A program made the position numbers and the translations under genes. Below are positions 33,300 to 44,808 of a stretch of 64,000 bases of DNA, piece by piece (position 1 is the first letter of the stretch; each line of letters opens with the position of its first letter). Location: NCBI GenBank assembly GCA_032718475.1, contig JAUCBJ010006792.1, positions 1-64,000 of the forward strand, written 5' to 3'. The stretch comes from Nemertoderma westbladi. Taxonomy: Eukaryota > Xenacoelomorpha > Nemertodermatida > Nemertodermatidae. Under the pieces are notes generated by a model that was not told the origin of the DNA, made no database searches, and saw only the letters and a program-made list of their open reading frames with translations.

Positions 33300-34838
33300 C
33301 TATTGGACATCGTTTTTGAAATTTTTGGTCAGAAAAAAAAAACATTGAAAAAGTATATTTTAACAAGATTTGCCTTTGCCTATGGTCAGAGAATGATCCA
33401 ACTCTGTAACTTGGCAATCGCTCAAATCCATTCAGCTGAATGGCACAGTAGAGTAAACTAAAGTAAATTTCCTATACAATGTTCTGAAGGGGAGACTGAC
33501 AGAGAGTATTCCAACCATAAAACATTTTGCAATAATGTTGGCATTAATGTAGCCGATACACTGTATACCTAATAGTCATTCAGCAGGGGGAAGAGTTATT
33601 CAGCTGAGGCGGTAATAGATTGCAAACTAAACAAACCAGTTGGCAGCCTCATCGATTTATACTAAGCCTGTGTAGAACCACAAACTAAATCAACCAGTTA
33701 ATATTTGCTTTGACAGAGAGTGCAGGGCCTAAACAAACAGTATGGGTGTACTAAGTACAATAATCTTGGCAACCTCATCGATTTATACTAAGCCTTGTGT
33801 AGAAATGCATTACAGTACATAAGCCATTTTTCATCAGGACACCAGCTGTCATGGGTGTTATTTTACCATTGCGCCTATGGCGTTTTTTCGTTTATCTCTA
33901 TTTTTCGAGCCCAGAGGCTATGGACGGAGTAGCCGATCATGCCAGGGACCTTAGAATCGCGGTATCTAGATGCTGTGAAAATTTCATCAAAATCGTTAGA
34001 GTAGTTTTGGCTGTAGATCAGCCAGCCAGCCAGCCAGTCAGCCAGCCAGTCAATCAGCAAACAATTCTTACAGTAATGAACCTCTTGGTTCACTAGTGAC
34101 GGGCCTAGCGGCCCGATAAGGAACCGACTTTTTATTTTAAATAAAAGAGACAACGAGAATTAGTATAGAACTAATAATTATGTAAAAATACAATCATATT
34201 TCATACAATAATTATTAATAAATTCGATCTATTATTAGTTGCTCCATTCTAGAACAAAATCGACCTGCAACTAGTGAAGACCTCGTTTTGGAATTTCGAA
34301 ACCACGCTGGTGCGATGCGCGATATCGTGTTTAGTTAATAAATTGATAACTCCATCAATTCATGTGCAACCAGTAATAAGAAATCGCGATAAATGTAATT
34401 AAATAAAAATTATTCTAGAAAAATTTTCCTCAAAAGGTATGAAGTCTTGGCATTGGTGACGCGAAACTAGGCTAGTGAGATTCAGGATATTGCGTTTAAT
34501 ATAAAAATCGAAAACTCTATCGAATTCCGTAAAGGCGTTAATAAAATACTGCAACTTTTTTGAAATTTGTAAAATTCTAGAACGAGAAAAAATTTATTTT
34601 TGAACGGCGGTGTTTGGGGTTTCGAAACATGGATAGGCTGAAAGAGGACATCGAGTTAAGTTGAAAAATGAAAACCCCATCGAATTTGGACAAAGCGTTC
34701 CGGAGTTATAGCGGATCGAAAAAAATTGACCCCCCCCAGTCGCCAAAAATTTACAGTAATTTAAAATTTTGCAAAAAAATTTTTTGGCGTTATTTTTAAT
34801 GGCGAATCGATTGGCAGTACTGGCTACGAAAAATTTTT
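33300..34838. repeat. 1.5-kb AT-rich unit (representative, unit 1)
   Basis: It begins TTTTGAAATTTTTGGTCAGA and holds, in order, a 5' part with TGATCCAACTCTGTAACTTG, CATCGATTTATACTAAGCC and CCAGCTGTCATGGG, the core module, (CAGY)n (about 34018-34062), a joint hairpin (about 34100), ATTAGT-ATAGA-ACTAAT hairpin, an AT-rich body with a C8 tract (about 34730), and an A/T-run end. Units 2, 3 and 6 are similar (34839-36350, 36351-37826, 39891-41405). Unit 4 (37827-38484), unit 5 (38485-39890) and unit 7 (41406-42010) carry internal deletions. Confidence 0.9.
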
Positions 34839-35906
34839 TTTGAAATTTTTGGTCAGAAAAAAAAACATGGAAAAAGTATATTTTAACAAGATTTGCCTTT
34901 GCCTATGGTCAGAGAATGATCCAACTCTGTAACTTGGCAATCGCTCAAATCCATTCAGCTGAATGGCACAGTAGAGTAAACTAAAGTAAATTTCCTATAC
35001 AATGTTCTGAAGGGGAGACTGACAGAGAGTAATCAAACAATAAAACATTTTGCAATAATGTTGGCATTAATGTAGCCGATACACTGTATACCTAATAGTC
35101 ATTCAGCAGGGGGAAGAGTTATTCAGCTGAGGCGGTAATAGATTGCAAACTAAACCAACCAGTTGGCAGCCTCATCGATTTATACTAAGCCTGTGTAGAA
35201 CCACAAACTAAATCAACCAGTTAATATTTGCTTTGACAGAGAGTGCAGGGCCTAAACAAACAGTATGGGTGTACTAAGTACAATAATCTTGGCAACCTCA
35301 TCGATTTATACTAAGCCTTGTGTAGAAATCCATTACATAAGCCATTTTTCATCAGGACACCAGCTGTAATGGGTGATATTTCACCATTGCGCCTATGGCG
35401 TTTTTTCGTTTATGTCCATTATTCGAGCCCACGGCTCATGGACGAATTAGCGGAACATACCAGGGACCTTAGAATCACGGTATCTAGCCGCTGTGAAAAT
35501 TTCATCAAAATCGTTAGAGTAGTTTTGGCTGTAGATCAGTCAGTCAGCCAGCCAGTCAGTCACGAGCAATTCTTACAGTAATGAACCTCTCGGTTCCTAA
35601 CTAGTGACGGGCCTAGCTGCCCGATAAGGAACCGACTTTTTATTTTAAATAAAAGAGACAACGAGAATTAGTATAGAACTAATAATTATGTAAAAATACA
35701 ATCATATTTCATACAATAATTATTAATAAATTCAATCTATTATAAGTTGTTCAATTCTAGAACAAAAACGACATGCAACTAGTGAAGACCTCGTTTTGGA
35801 ATTTCGAAACCACGCTAGTGCGATGCGCGATATCGTGTTTAGTTAATAAATTGAAAACTCCATCAATTCATGTGCAACCAGTAATAAGAAATCGCGATAA
35901 ATGTAA

Positions 35907-36257
35907 TTAAATAAAAATTATTCTAGAAAAATTTTCCTCTAAAAGTATGAAGTCTTGGCATTGGTGACGTGAAACTAGGCTAGTGAGATTCAGGATATTG
36001 CGTTTAATACAAAAATCGAAAACGCTATCGAATTCCGTAAAGGCGTTAATAAAATACTGCAACTTTTTTGAAATTTGTAAAATTCTAGAACTAGAAAAAA
36101 TTAATTTTTGAACGGTGCTGTTTGGGGTTTCGAAAAATGGATAGGCTGAAAGAGGACGTCGAATTAAGTTGAAAAATAAAAACCCCATCGAATTTGGACA
36201 AAGCGTTCCGGAGTTATAGCGGACCGAAAAAAATTGACCCCCCCCCCCAGTCGCCAA
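35907..36257 (-). other. Recurrent minus-strand ORF of the 1.5-kb unit (116 aa)
   Basis: This frame, containing NSMGFLFFNLIRRPLSAYPF and INAFTEFDSVFDF, stays open in about ten copies: 37384-37854, 39410-39730, 40962-41309, 41573-41917, 45111-45458, 51732-52277, 53798-54145, 56104-56727 and 63399-63725. The longest forms (181-207 aa) start MPSYRVGSFSDH. The protein is not recognised, is rich in Phe, Ile, Asn and Lys, and crosses a variable G-run. It is probably not a gene, but the frame is oddly persistent. Confidence 0.25.
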
Positions 36258-39171
36258 AAATTTACAGTAATTTAAAATTTAGCAAAAAAAATTTTTTGCG
36301 TTATTTTTGATGGCGAATCGATTGGCAGTACTGGCTACAAAAATTTTTTTTTGAAATTTTTGGTCAGAAAAAAAACATGGAAAAAGTATCTTTTTAAAAA
36401 GATTTGATGTCTTTGCCTATGGTCAGAGAATGATCCAACTCTGTAACTTGGCAATCGCTCAAATCCATTCAGCTGAATGGCACAGTAGAGTAAACTAAAG
36501 TAAATTCCCTTTACAATGTTCTGAAGGGGAGAGTGACAGAGAGTAATCCAACAATAAAACATTTTGCAATAATGTTGGCATTAATGTAGCCAACACACTG
36601 TGTACTTAAGTCATTCAGCTTACATTAGCAGAGTGAGAGACTCCCATAGAATGCATTGGGAAAAGTAATTCAGCTGAGGCGATAATAGATTTCAAACTAA
36701 ACCAACCAGTTAATATTTGCTTTGACAGAGTGTCCTAGGGCCTAAACAAACAGTATGGGTGTACTAAGTACAATAATCTTGGCAACCTCATCGATTTACA
36801 TACTAAGCCTTGTGTAGAAATCCATTACATAAGCCATTTTTCATCACGACACCAGCTGTTATTGGTGTTATTTTACCATTGCGCCTATGGCGTTTTTTCG
36901 TTTATGTCTATTTTTCGAGCCCGCGGCTCATGGACGAAATAGCGGAACATACCAGGGACCTTAGAATCGAGGTATCTAGCCACTGTAAAAATTTCATCAA
37001 AATCGTTAGAGTAGTTTTGGCTGTAGATCAGTCAGCCAGTCAGCCAACAATTCTTACAGTAATGAACCTCTCGGTTCCTAAGTGACGGGCCTAGCAGCCC
37101 GATAAGGAACCGACTTTTTATTTCAAATAATAAAACAACGAGAATTATTATAGAACTAATAATTATGTAAAAATACAATCATATTTCATACAATAATTAT
37201 TAATAAATTCGATCTATTATTAGTTACTCAATTCTAGAACAAAATCGACCTGCAACTAGTGAAGACCTCGTTTTGGAATTTCGAAACCACGCTGGTACGA
37301 TGCGCGATATCGTGTTTAGTTAATAAATTGAAAACTCCATCAATTCATGTGCAACCAGTAATAAGAAATCGCGATAAATGTAATTAAATAAAAATTATTC
37401 TAGAAAAATTTTCCTCAAAAAGTATGAAGTCTTGGCGTTGGTGACGCGAAACTAGGCTAGTGAGATTCAGGATATTGCGTTTAATATAAAAATCGAAAAC
37501 GCTATCGAATTCCGTAAAGGCGTTAATAAAATACTGAAACTTTTTTGAAATTTGTAAAATTCTAGAACTGGAAAAAATTAATTTTTGAACGGCGCTGTTT
37601 GGGGTTTGGAAACATGGATAGGCTGAAAGAGGACATCGAATTAAGTTGAAAAATGAAAACCCCATCGAATTTGGACAAAGTGTTCCGGAGTTATAGCGGA
37701 TCGAAAAAAATTGACCCCCCCCAGTCGCCAAAAATTTACAGTAATTTAAAATTTTGCAAAAAAAATTTTTTGCGTTATTTTTTATGGCGAATCGATTGGC
37801 AGTACTGGCTACGAAAAATTTTTTTTTGAAATTTTTGGTCAGAAAAAAAAACATGGAAAAAGTATATTTTTAAAAAGATTTGATGTCTTTGCCTATGGTC
37901 AGAGAATGATCCAACTCTGTAACTTGGCAATCGCTCAAATCCATTCAGCTGAATGGCAAAGTAGAGTAAACTAAAGTAAATTCCCTATACAATGTTCTGA
38001 AGGGGTGACTGACATGAGTAATCCAACAATAAAACATTTTGCAATAATGTTGGCATTAATGTAGCCAACTCACTGTCTACGTAACTGTCATTCAGCTTAC
38101 ATTAGCAGAGTGAGATATTCCCCATAGATGCATTGGGAAGAGTAATTCAGCTGAGGCGATATTAGATTTCAAACTAAACCAACCAGTTAATAATGTTTGC
38201 TTTGACAGAGAGTGGTGGCCTCGCCTATACAAACAGTATGGGTGTACTGAGTATAATAATCTTGGCAACCTCATCGATTTATTACTAAGCCTTCTGTAGT
38301 AATGCATTACATAACCCATTTTTCAGCACGACACCAGCTGTTATTGGTGTTATTTTACCATTGCGCCTATGGCGTTTTTTCGTTTATGTCTATTTTTCGA
38401 GCCCACGGCTCATGGACGAAATAGCGGAACATACCAGGGACCTTATAATCACGGTATCTAGATGCTGTGAAAATTTCATCAAAATTTGAAATTTTTGGTC
38501 AGAAAAAAAAACATGGAAAAAGTATATTTTTAAAAAGATTTCATGTCTTTGCCTATGGTCAGAGAATGATCCAACTCTGTAACTTGGCAATCGCTCAGAG
38601 TATCACTATAAGGCTGAGTAAACATTCCACCTTATAAGCATACAGCCTCCACAGTATTAATGTTGGCATTAATGTAGCCGATACACTGTATACCTAATAG
38701 TCATTCAGCAGGGGGAAGAGTTATTCAGCTGAGGCGGTAATAGATTGCAAACTAAACCAACCAGTTGGCAGCCTCATCGATTTATACTAAGCCTGTGTAG
38801 AACCACAAACTAAATCAACCAGTTAATATTTGCTTTGACAGGGCCTAAACAAACAGTATGGGTGTACTGAGTACAATAATCTTGGCAACCTCATCGATTT
38901 ATACTAAGCCTTGTGTAGAAATCCATTACATAAGCCATTTTTCATCACGACACCAGCTGTTATTGGTGTTATTTTACCATTGCGCCTAAGGCGTTTTTTC
39001 GTTTATGTCTATTTTTCGAGCCCACGGCTCATGGACGAAATAGCGGAACATACCAGGGACCTTAGAATCGCGGTATCTAGCCGCTGTGAAAATTTCATCA
39101 AAATCGTTAGAGTAGTTTTGGCTATAGATTAACCAGCCAGCCAGCCAGCCTCGAGCAATTCTTACAGTAAT

Positions 39172-39222
39172 GAACCTCTCGGTTCCTAACTAGTGACGGG
39201 CCTAGCGGCCCGATAAGGAACC
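39172..39222. other. Type 1 joint: shared-arm stems around CTAACTAG
   Basis: GAACC (39172-39176) can pair with GGTTC (39181-39185) across TCTC. GGTTCCT (39181-39187) can instead pair with AGGAACC (39216-39222). Between them sit CTAACTAG and a perfect inner hairpin CGGGCC-TAGC-GGCCCG (39197-39212). The same joint, with small changes, occurs at about 34100, 35600, 40650, 46318, 51425, 52920, 55021, 55797, 58923, 60818 and 63135. Confidence 0.85.
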
Positions 39223-42200
39223 GACTTTTTATTTCAAATAAAAGAGACAACGAGGTCGGCTCGGTCTTGCACGATTGGGCACGATTAAGTTCGACTTGGC
39301 TTGATCGGCTCGGTTTGGCTCGATTAGGCTCCTCGTTTTGGAATTTCGAAACCACGCTGGTGCGATGCGCGATATCGTGTTTAGTTAATAAATTGAAAAC
39401 TCCATCAATTCATGTGCAACCAGTAATAAGAAATCGCGATAAATGTAATTTAATAAAAATTATTCTAGAAAAATTTTCCTCAAAAAGTATGAAGTCTTGG
39501 CGTTGGTGACGCGAAACTAGGCTAGTGAGATTCAGGATATTGCGTTTAATATAAAAATCGAAAACGCTATCGAATTCCGTAAAGGCGTTAATAAAATACT
39601 GAAACTTTTTTGAAATTTGTAAAATTCTAGAACTGGAAAAAATTATTTTTTGAACGGCGCTGTTTGGGGTTTGGAAACATGGATAGGCTGAAAGAGGACA
39701 TCTAATTAAGTTGAAAAATGAAAACCCCATCGAATTTGGACAAAGCGTTCCGGATTTATAGCGGATCGAAAAAAATTGACCCCCCCCCCAGTCGCCAAAA
39801 ATTTACAGTAATTTAAAATTTTGCAAAAAAAAATTTTTGCGTTATTTTTGATGGCGAATCGATTGGCAGTACTGGCTACGAAAAATTTTTTTTTGAAATT
39901 TTTGGTCAGAAAAAAAACATGGAAAAAGTATATTTTTAAAAAGATTTGATGTCTTTGCCTATGGTCAGAGAATGATCCAACTCTGTAACTTGGCAATCGC
40001 TCAAATCCATTCAGCTGAATGGCACAGTAGAGTAAACTAAAGTAAATTCCCTATACAATGTTCTGAAGGGGTGACTGACAGAGAGTAATCCAACAATAAA
40101 ACATTTTGCAATAATGTTGGCATTAATGTAGCCAACTCACTGTGTACGTAACAGTCATTCAGCTTACATTAGCAGAGTGAGATATTACCATAGATTGCAT
40201 TGGGAAGAGTAATTCAGCTGAGGCGATATTAGATTTCAAACTAAACCAACCAGTTCATAATGTTTGCTTTGACAGAGAGTGGTGGCCTATACAAACAGTA
40301 TGGGTGTACTGAGTATAATAATCTTGGCAACCTCATCGATTTATTACTAAGCCTTCTGTAGAAATGCATTACATAAGCCATTTTTCATCACGACACCAGC
40401 TGTCATGGGTGTTATTTTACCATTGCGCCTATGGCGTTTTTTCGTTTATGTCTATTTTTCGAGCCCACGGCTCATGGACGAAATAGCGGAACATACCAGG
40501 GACCTTAGAATCGCGGTATCTAGCCGCTGTGAAAATTTCATCAAAATCGTTAGAGTAGTTTTGGCTGTAGATTAGTCAGTCAGTCAGTCAGTCAGCCAGC
40601 CAGCCAGCCAGTCTCGAGCAATTCTTACAGTAATGAACCTCTCGGTTCCTAACTAGTGACGGGCCTAGCGGCCCGATAAGGAACCGACTTTTTATTTTAT
40701 TAAATAAAAGAGACACCGAGAATTAGTATAGAACTAATAATTATCTAAAAATACAATCATATTTCATACAATAATTATTAATAAATTCGATCTATTATTA
40801 GTTTCTCAATTCTAGAACAAAATCGACCTGCAACTAGTGAAGACCTCGTTTTAGAATTTCGAAACCACGCTGGTGCGATGCGCGATATCGTGTTTAGTTA
40901 ATAAATTGAAAACTCCATCAATTCATGTGCAATCAGTAATAAGAAATCGCTATAAATGTAATTAAATAAAAATTATTCTAGAAAAATTTTCCTCAAAAAA
41001 TATGAAATCTTGGCATTGGTGACGCGAAACTAGGCTAGTGAGATTCAGGATATTGCGTTTAATATAAAAATCGAAAACGCTATCGAATTCCGTAAAGGCG
41101 TTAATAAAATACTGCAACTTTTTTGAAATTTGTAAAATTCTAGAACTAGAAAAAAATAATTTTTGGACGGCGCTGTTTGGGGTTTCGAAACATGGATAGG
41201 CTGAAAGAGGACATCGAATTAAGTTGAAAAATGAAAACCCCATCGAATTTGGACAAAGCGTTCCGGAGTTATAGCGGATCGAAAAAAATTGACCCCCCCC
41301 AGTCGCCAAAAATTTACAGTAATTTAAAATTTTGTAAAAAAAATTTTTTGCGTTATTTTTGATGGCGAATCGATTGGCAGTACTGGCTACGAAAAATTTT
41401 TTTTTTAATTTTTGGTCAGAAAAAAAAACATCGAAAAAGTATATTTTTAAAAAGATTTGATGTCTTTGCCTATGGTCAGAGAATGATCCAACTCTGTACT
41501 TGGCAATCGCTCAAATCCATTCAGCTGAATGGCACAGTAGAGTAAACTAAAGTATATTTCATACAATAATTATTAATAAATTATTCTAGAAAAATGTTCC
41601 TCAAAAAGTATGAAGTCTTGGCATTGGTGACGCGAAACTAGGCTAGTGAGATTCAGGATATTGCGTTTAATATAAAAATCGAAAACGCTATCGAATTCCG
41701 TAAAGGCGTTAATAAAATACTGCAACTTTTTTGAAATTTGTAAAATTCTAGAACTAGAAAAAATTAATTTTTGAACGGCGCTGTTTGGGGTTTCGAAACA
41801 TGGATAGGCTGAAAGAGGACATCGAATTAAGTTGAAAAATAAAAACCCCATCGAATTTGGACAAAGCGTTCCGGAGTTATAGCGGATCGAAAAAAATTGA
41901 CCCCCCCCAGTCGCCAAAAATTTACAGTAATTTAAAATTTTGCAAAAAAAATTTTTTGCGTTATTTTTGATGGCAAATCGATTGACAGTACTGGCTATGA
42001 AAAAATCTTTTTGAAATTTTTGGTCAGAAAAAAAACATGGAAAAAGTATCTTTTTAAAAAGATTTGCTGTCTTTGCCTATGGTCAGAGAATGATCCAACT
42101 CTGTTACTTGGCAATCGCTCAAATCCATTCAGCTGAATGGCACAGTAGAGTAAACTAAAGTATATTCCCTATACAATGTTCTGAAGGGGAGACTGACAGA

Positions 42201-42741
42201 GAGTCCAACAATAAAACATTTTGCAAAAATGTTGACATTAATGTAGCCAACTCACTGTGTACTTAAGTCATTCAGCTTACATTAGCAGAGGGAGATATTC
42301 CCATAGAGTGCGCATTGGGAAGAGTAATTCAGCTGAGGCAATAATAGATTTCAAACTAAACCAACCAGTTAACAGAGTGTCCTAAGGCCTAAACAAACAG
42401 TATTGGTGTACTAAGTGAATAATCTTGGCAACCTCATCGATTTATACTAAGCCTTGTGTAGAAATCCATTACGTAAGCCATTTTTCATCACGACACCAGC
42501 TGTTATTGGTGATATTTTACCATTGCGCCTATGGCGTTTTTTCGTTTATGTCTATTTTTCGAGCCCACGGCTCATGGACGAAATAGCGGAACATATCAGG
42601 GACCTTAGAATCGCGGTATCCAGCCGCTGTGAAAATTTCATCAAAATCGTTAGAGTAGTTTTGGCTATAGATTAGCCAGCCAGCCAGTCAATCAATCAGC
42701 CAACAATTCTTACAGTAATGAACCTCTCGGTTCCTAACTAG

Positions 42742-44479
42742 TGACGGCGTCAAGACGCCGTTAAGCAAGTCGGAAGTCGTCAATCAAAGGTAAGTTCCCT
42801 CAACAATGTTTACCTTTGTTCAGAAGGGAAGTGTTATTTATCTATGGTCAGAGAGAGATCCCACTCTGTAATTTGGCAATTGCTCAAATCCATTCAGCTG
42901 AATGACTCAGTAGAGTAAACTAAAGTAAATTCCCTCAGCCTCAACAATGTTTGCCTATGGTGTGAAGGGAATCTGACAGAGAATAATCTTAGCCACTAAA
43001 TGTCATTCACCTAACAAAACATTTTGAATGCCACAGTGATTAACCCAATACAGATAATAAGCAGTTATTTTTATATTTCAAACTATAATGTTAGTGTAAG
43101 CCTTACAGAGTATCAGTATGAGGCTGAGTAAACATTCCGCCTTATAAGCATACAGCCTCCACAGTATTAATGTTGGCCAAAAGATTTATAAATAAAATAC
43201 AGTGCAATAGTACTCTGTAACCTACAGTCATTCAGCTTGCACTAAATGTCAATCACCTATAAAACATTTTGAATGCCACAGTGAATATTAACCCAATACA
43301 GATAATAAGAAGTGATTTTTATATTTCAAACTATAATGTTAGTCTTAGCCTTACAGAGTATCAGTATAAGGCTGTGTAAACATTCCGCCTTATAAGCATA
43401 CAGCCTCCACAGTATTAATGTTGGCCAAAAGATTTAAAAATAAAATACAGTGCAATAGTACTCTGTAACCTACAGTCATTCAGCTTGCACTAAATATCAA
43501 TCACCTATAAAACATTTAAACATTTTGAATGCCACAGTGTATAACCTGATACAGATAGTAAGCAGTGATTTTTATGTTTTAAACTATAACGTTAGTGTTA
43601 GCCTTCTTACAGTGTATCAGTATGAAGCTGAGTAAACATTCGCCTTAGAAGCATACAACCTCCAAAGTATTAATGTTGGACGAAAGATTTAAAAATAAAA
43701 TACAGTACAGTAGTACTCTGTAACTAACAGTCATTCAGCTTGCACTAAATGTCAATCACCTATAAAACATTTTGAATGCCACAGTGATTATTAACCCAAT
43801 ACAGATAATAAGAAGTGATTTTTATATTTCAAACTATAATGTTAGTCTTAGCCTTACAGAGTATCAGTATAAGGCTGTGTAAACATTCCACCTTATAAGC
43901 ATACAGCCTCCACAGTATTAATGTTGGCATTAATGTAGCCGATACACTGTATACCTAATAGTCATTCAGCAGGGGGAAGAGTTATTCAGCTGAGGCGGTA
44001 ATAGATTGCAAACTAAACCAACCAGTTGGCAGCCTCATCGATTTATACTAAGCCTGTGTAGAACCACAAACTAAATCAACCAGTTAATATTTGCTTTGAC
44101 AGAGTGTCCTAGGGCCTAAACAAACAGTATGGGTGTACTAAGTACAATAATCTTGGCAACCTCATCGATTTATACTAAGCCTTGTGTAGAAATGCATTAC
44201 ATAAGCCATTTTTCATCAGGACACCAGCTGTCATTGGTGTTATTTTACCATAGCGCCTATGGCGTTTTTTCGTTTATCTCTATTTTTCAAGCCCATAGGC
44301 TATGGACGGAGTAGCCGATCATGCCAGGGACCTTAGAATCGCGGTATCTAGCTGCTGTGAAAATTTCATCAAAATCGTTAGAGTAGTTTTGGCTGTAGGT
44401 CAGTCAGTCAGTCAGTCAGCCAGTCAATCAATCAGCAAACAATTCTTACAGTAATCAAGTCTAACGACTTGCTAACTAG
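42742..44479. repeat. Long type 2 cassette (1738 bp)
   Basis: It lies between CTAACTAG sites at 42734 and 44472. It opens with the type 2 hairpin ACGGCGTC-AA-GACGCCGT and AAGCAAGTC, and closes with AAGTC-TAAC-GACTTGCT, so its two ends match each other and not the type 1 neighbours. The interior has about 250-bp repeats (42920-43930), then a core module with the diverged SPEAMDG-type sequence, then (CAGY)n. Confidence 0.8.
42920..43930. repeat. About 250-bp tandem repeat, roughly 4 copies
   Basis: ACAGTATTAATGTTGG recurs near 43161, 43409, 43664 and 43912. Units include GAGTAAACATTCCGCCTTAT and ATTTCAAACTATAATGTTAG. A single end of this repeat also joins the 1.5-kb unit near 38600-38660, 54420-54490 and 56760-56868. 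Confidence 0.85.
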
Positions 44480-44509
44480 AGACGGCGTCAAGACGCCGTT
44501 AAGCAAGTC
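44457..44509. other. Type 2 joint: same architecture, different complementary stems
   Basis: AAGTC (44457-44461) pairs with GACTT (44466-44470) across TAAC. GACTTGCT (44466-44473) can pair with AGCAAGTC (44502-44509). The inner hairpin is ACGGCGTC-AA-GACGCCGT (44482-44499). CTAACTAG (44472-44479) is shared with type 1. Every stem differs in sequence from type 1 while pairing is preserved. Confidence 0.85.
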
Positions 44510-44808
44510 GGAAGTCATCATTCAAATGTAAATTCCATCAATAAGCTATCATTGGTGTTATTTTACCATTGCGCCTATGGCGTTTTTTCGTTTATGTCTA
44601 TTTTTCGAGCCCACGGCTCATGGACGAAATAGCGGAACATACCAGGGACCTTAGAATCGCGGTATCTAGCCGCTGTAAAAATTTCATCAAAATCGTTAGA
44701 GTAGTTTTGGCTGTAGATCAGCCAGCCAGCCAGTCAGTCAGCCAGCCAGCCAGCCAGTCAGTCAACAATTCTTATTACAGTAATCAAGTCCTACGACTTG
44801 CTAACTAG
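44480..44808. repeat. Minimal type 2 cassette (329 bp)
   Basis: It consists of hairpin and AAGCAAGTC at the left end, a short AAGTCATCATTCAAATGTAA segment, the core module, (CAGY)n, and AAGTC-CTAC-GACTTG before CTAACTAG (44801-44808). A near-identical cassette lies at 48110-48443. It may be the smallest mobile unit in the window. Confidence 0.8.

Larger units (their letters stand above)
34839..42741. repeat. 1.5-kb units 2-8 (several internally deleted)
   Basis: This is a run of tandem copies of the preceding unit. Unit 4 jumps from mid-core (CATCAAAAT, 38485) straight to the next unit start. Unit 7 lacks core and joint (jump at about 41553). Unit 5 has an 80-bp GGCTCGG-type patch (39254-39330) in place of the ATTAGT hairpin region, at the very point where large pentanucleotide arrays sit elsewhere. 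A joint with CTAACTAG occurs at 39186-39193, 40649-40656 and 42734-42741. Confidence 0.88.

Noticed and set aside
39172-39222. Hammerhead or twister ribozyme at the joint
   Set aside because: CTAGTGA-hairpin-ATAA resembles the hammerhead layout, but the conserved CUGAUGA and GAAA cores are absent in both types. I did not find a twister consensus either.
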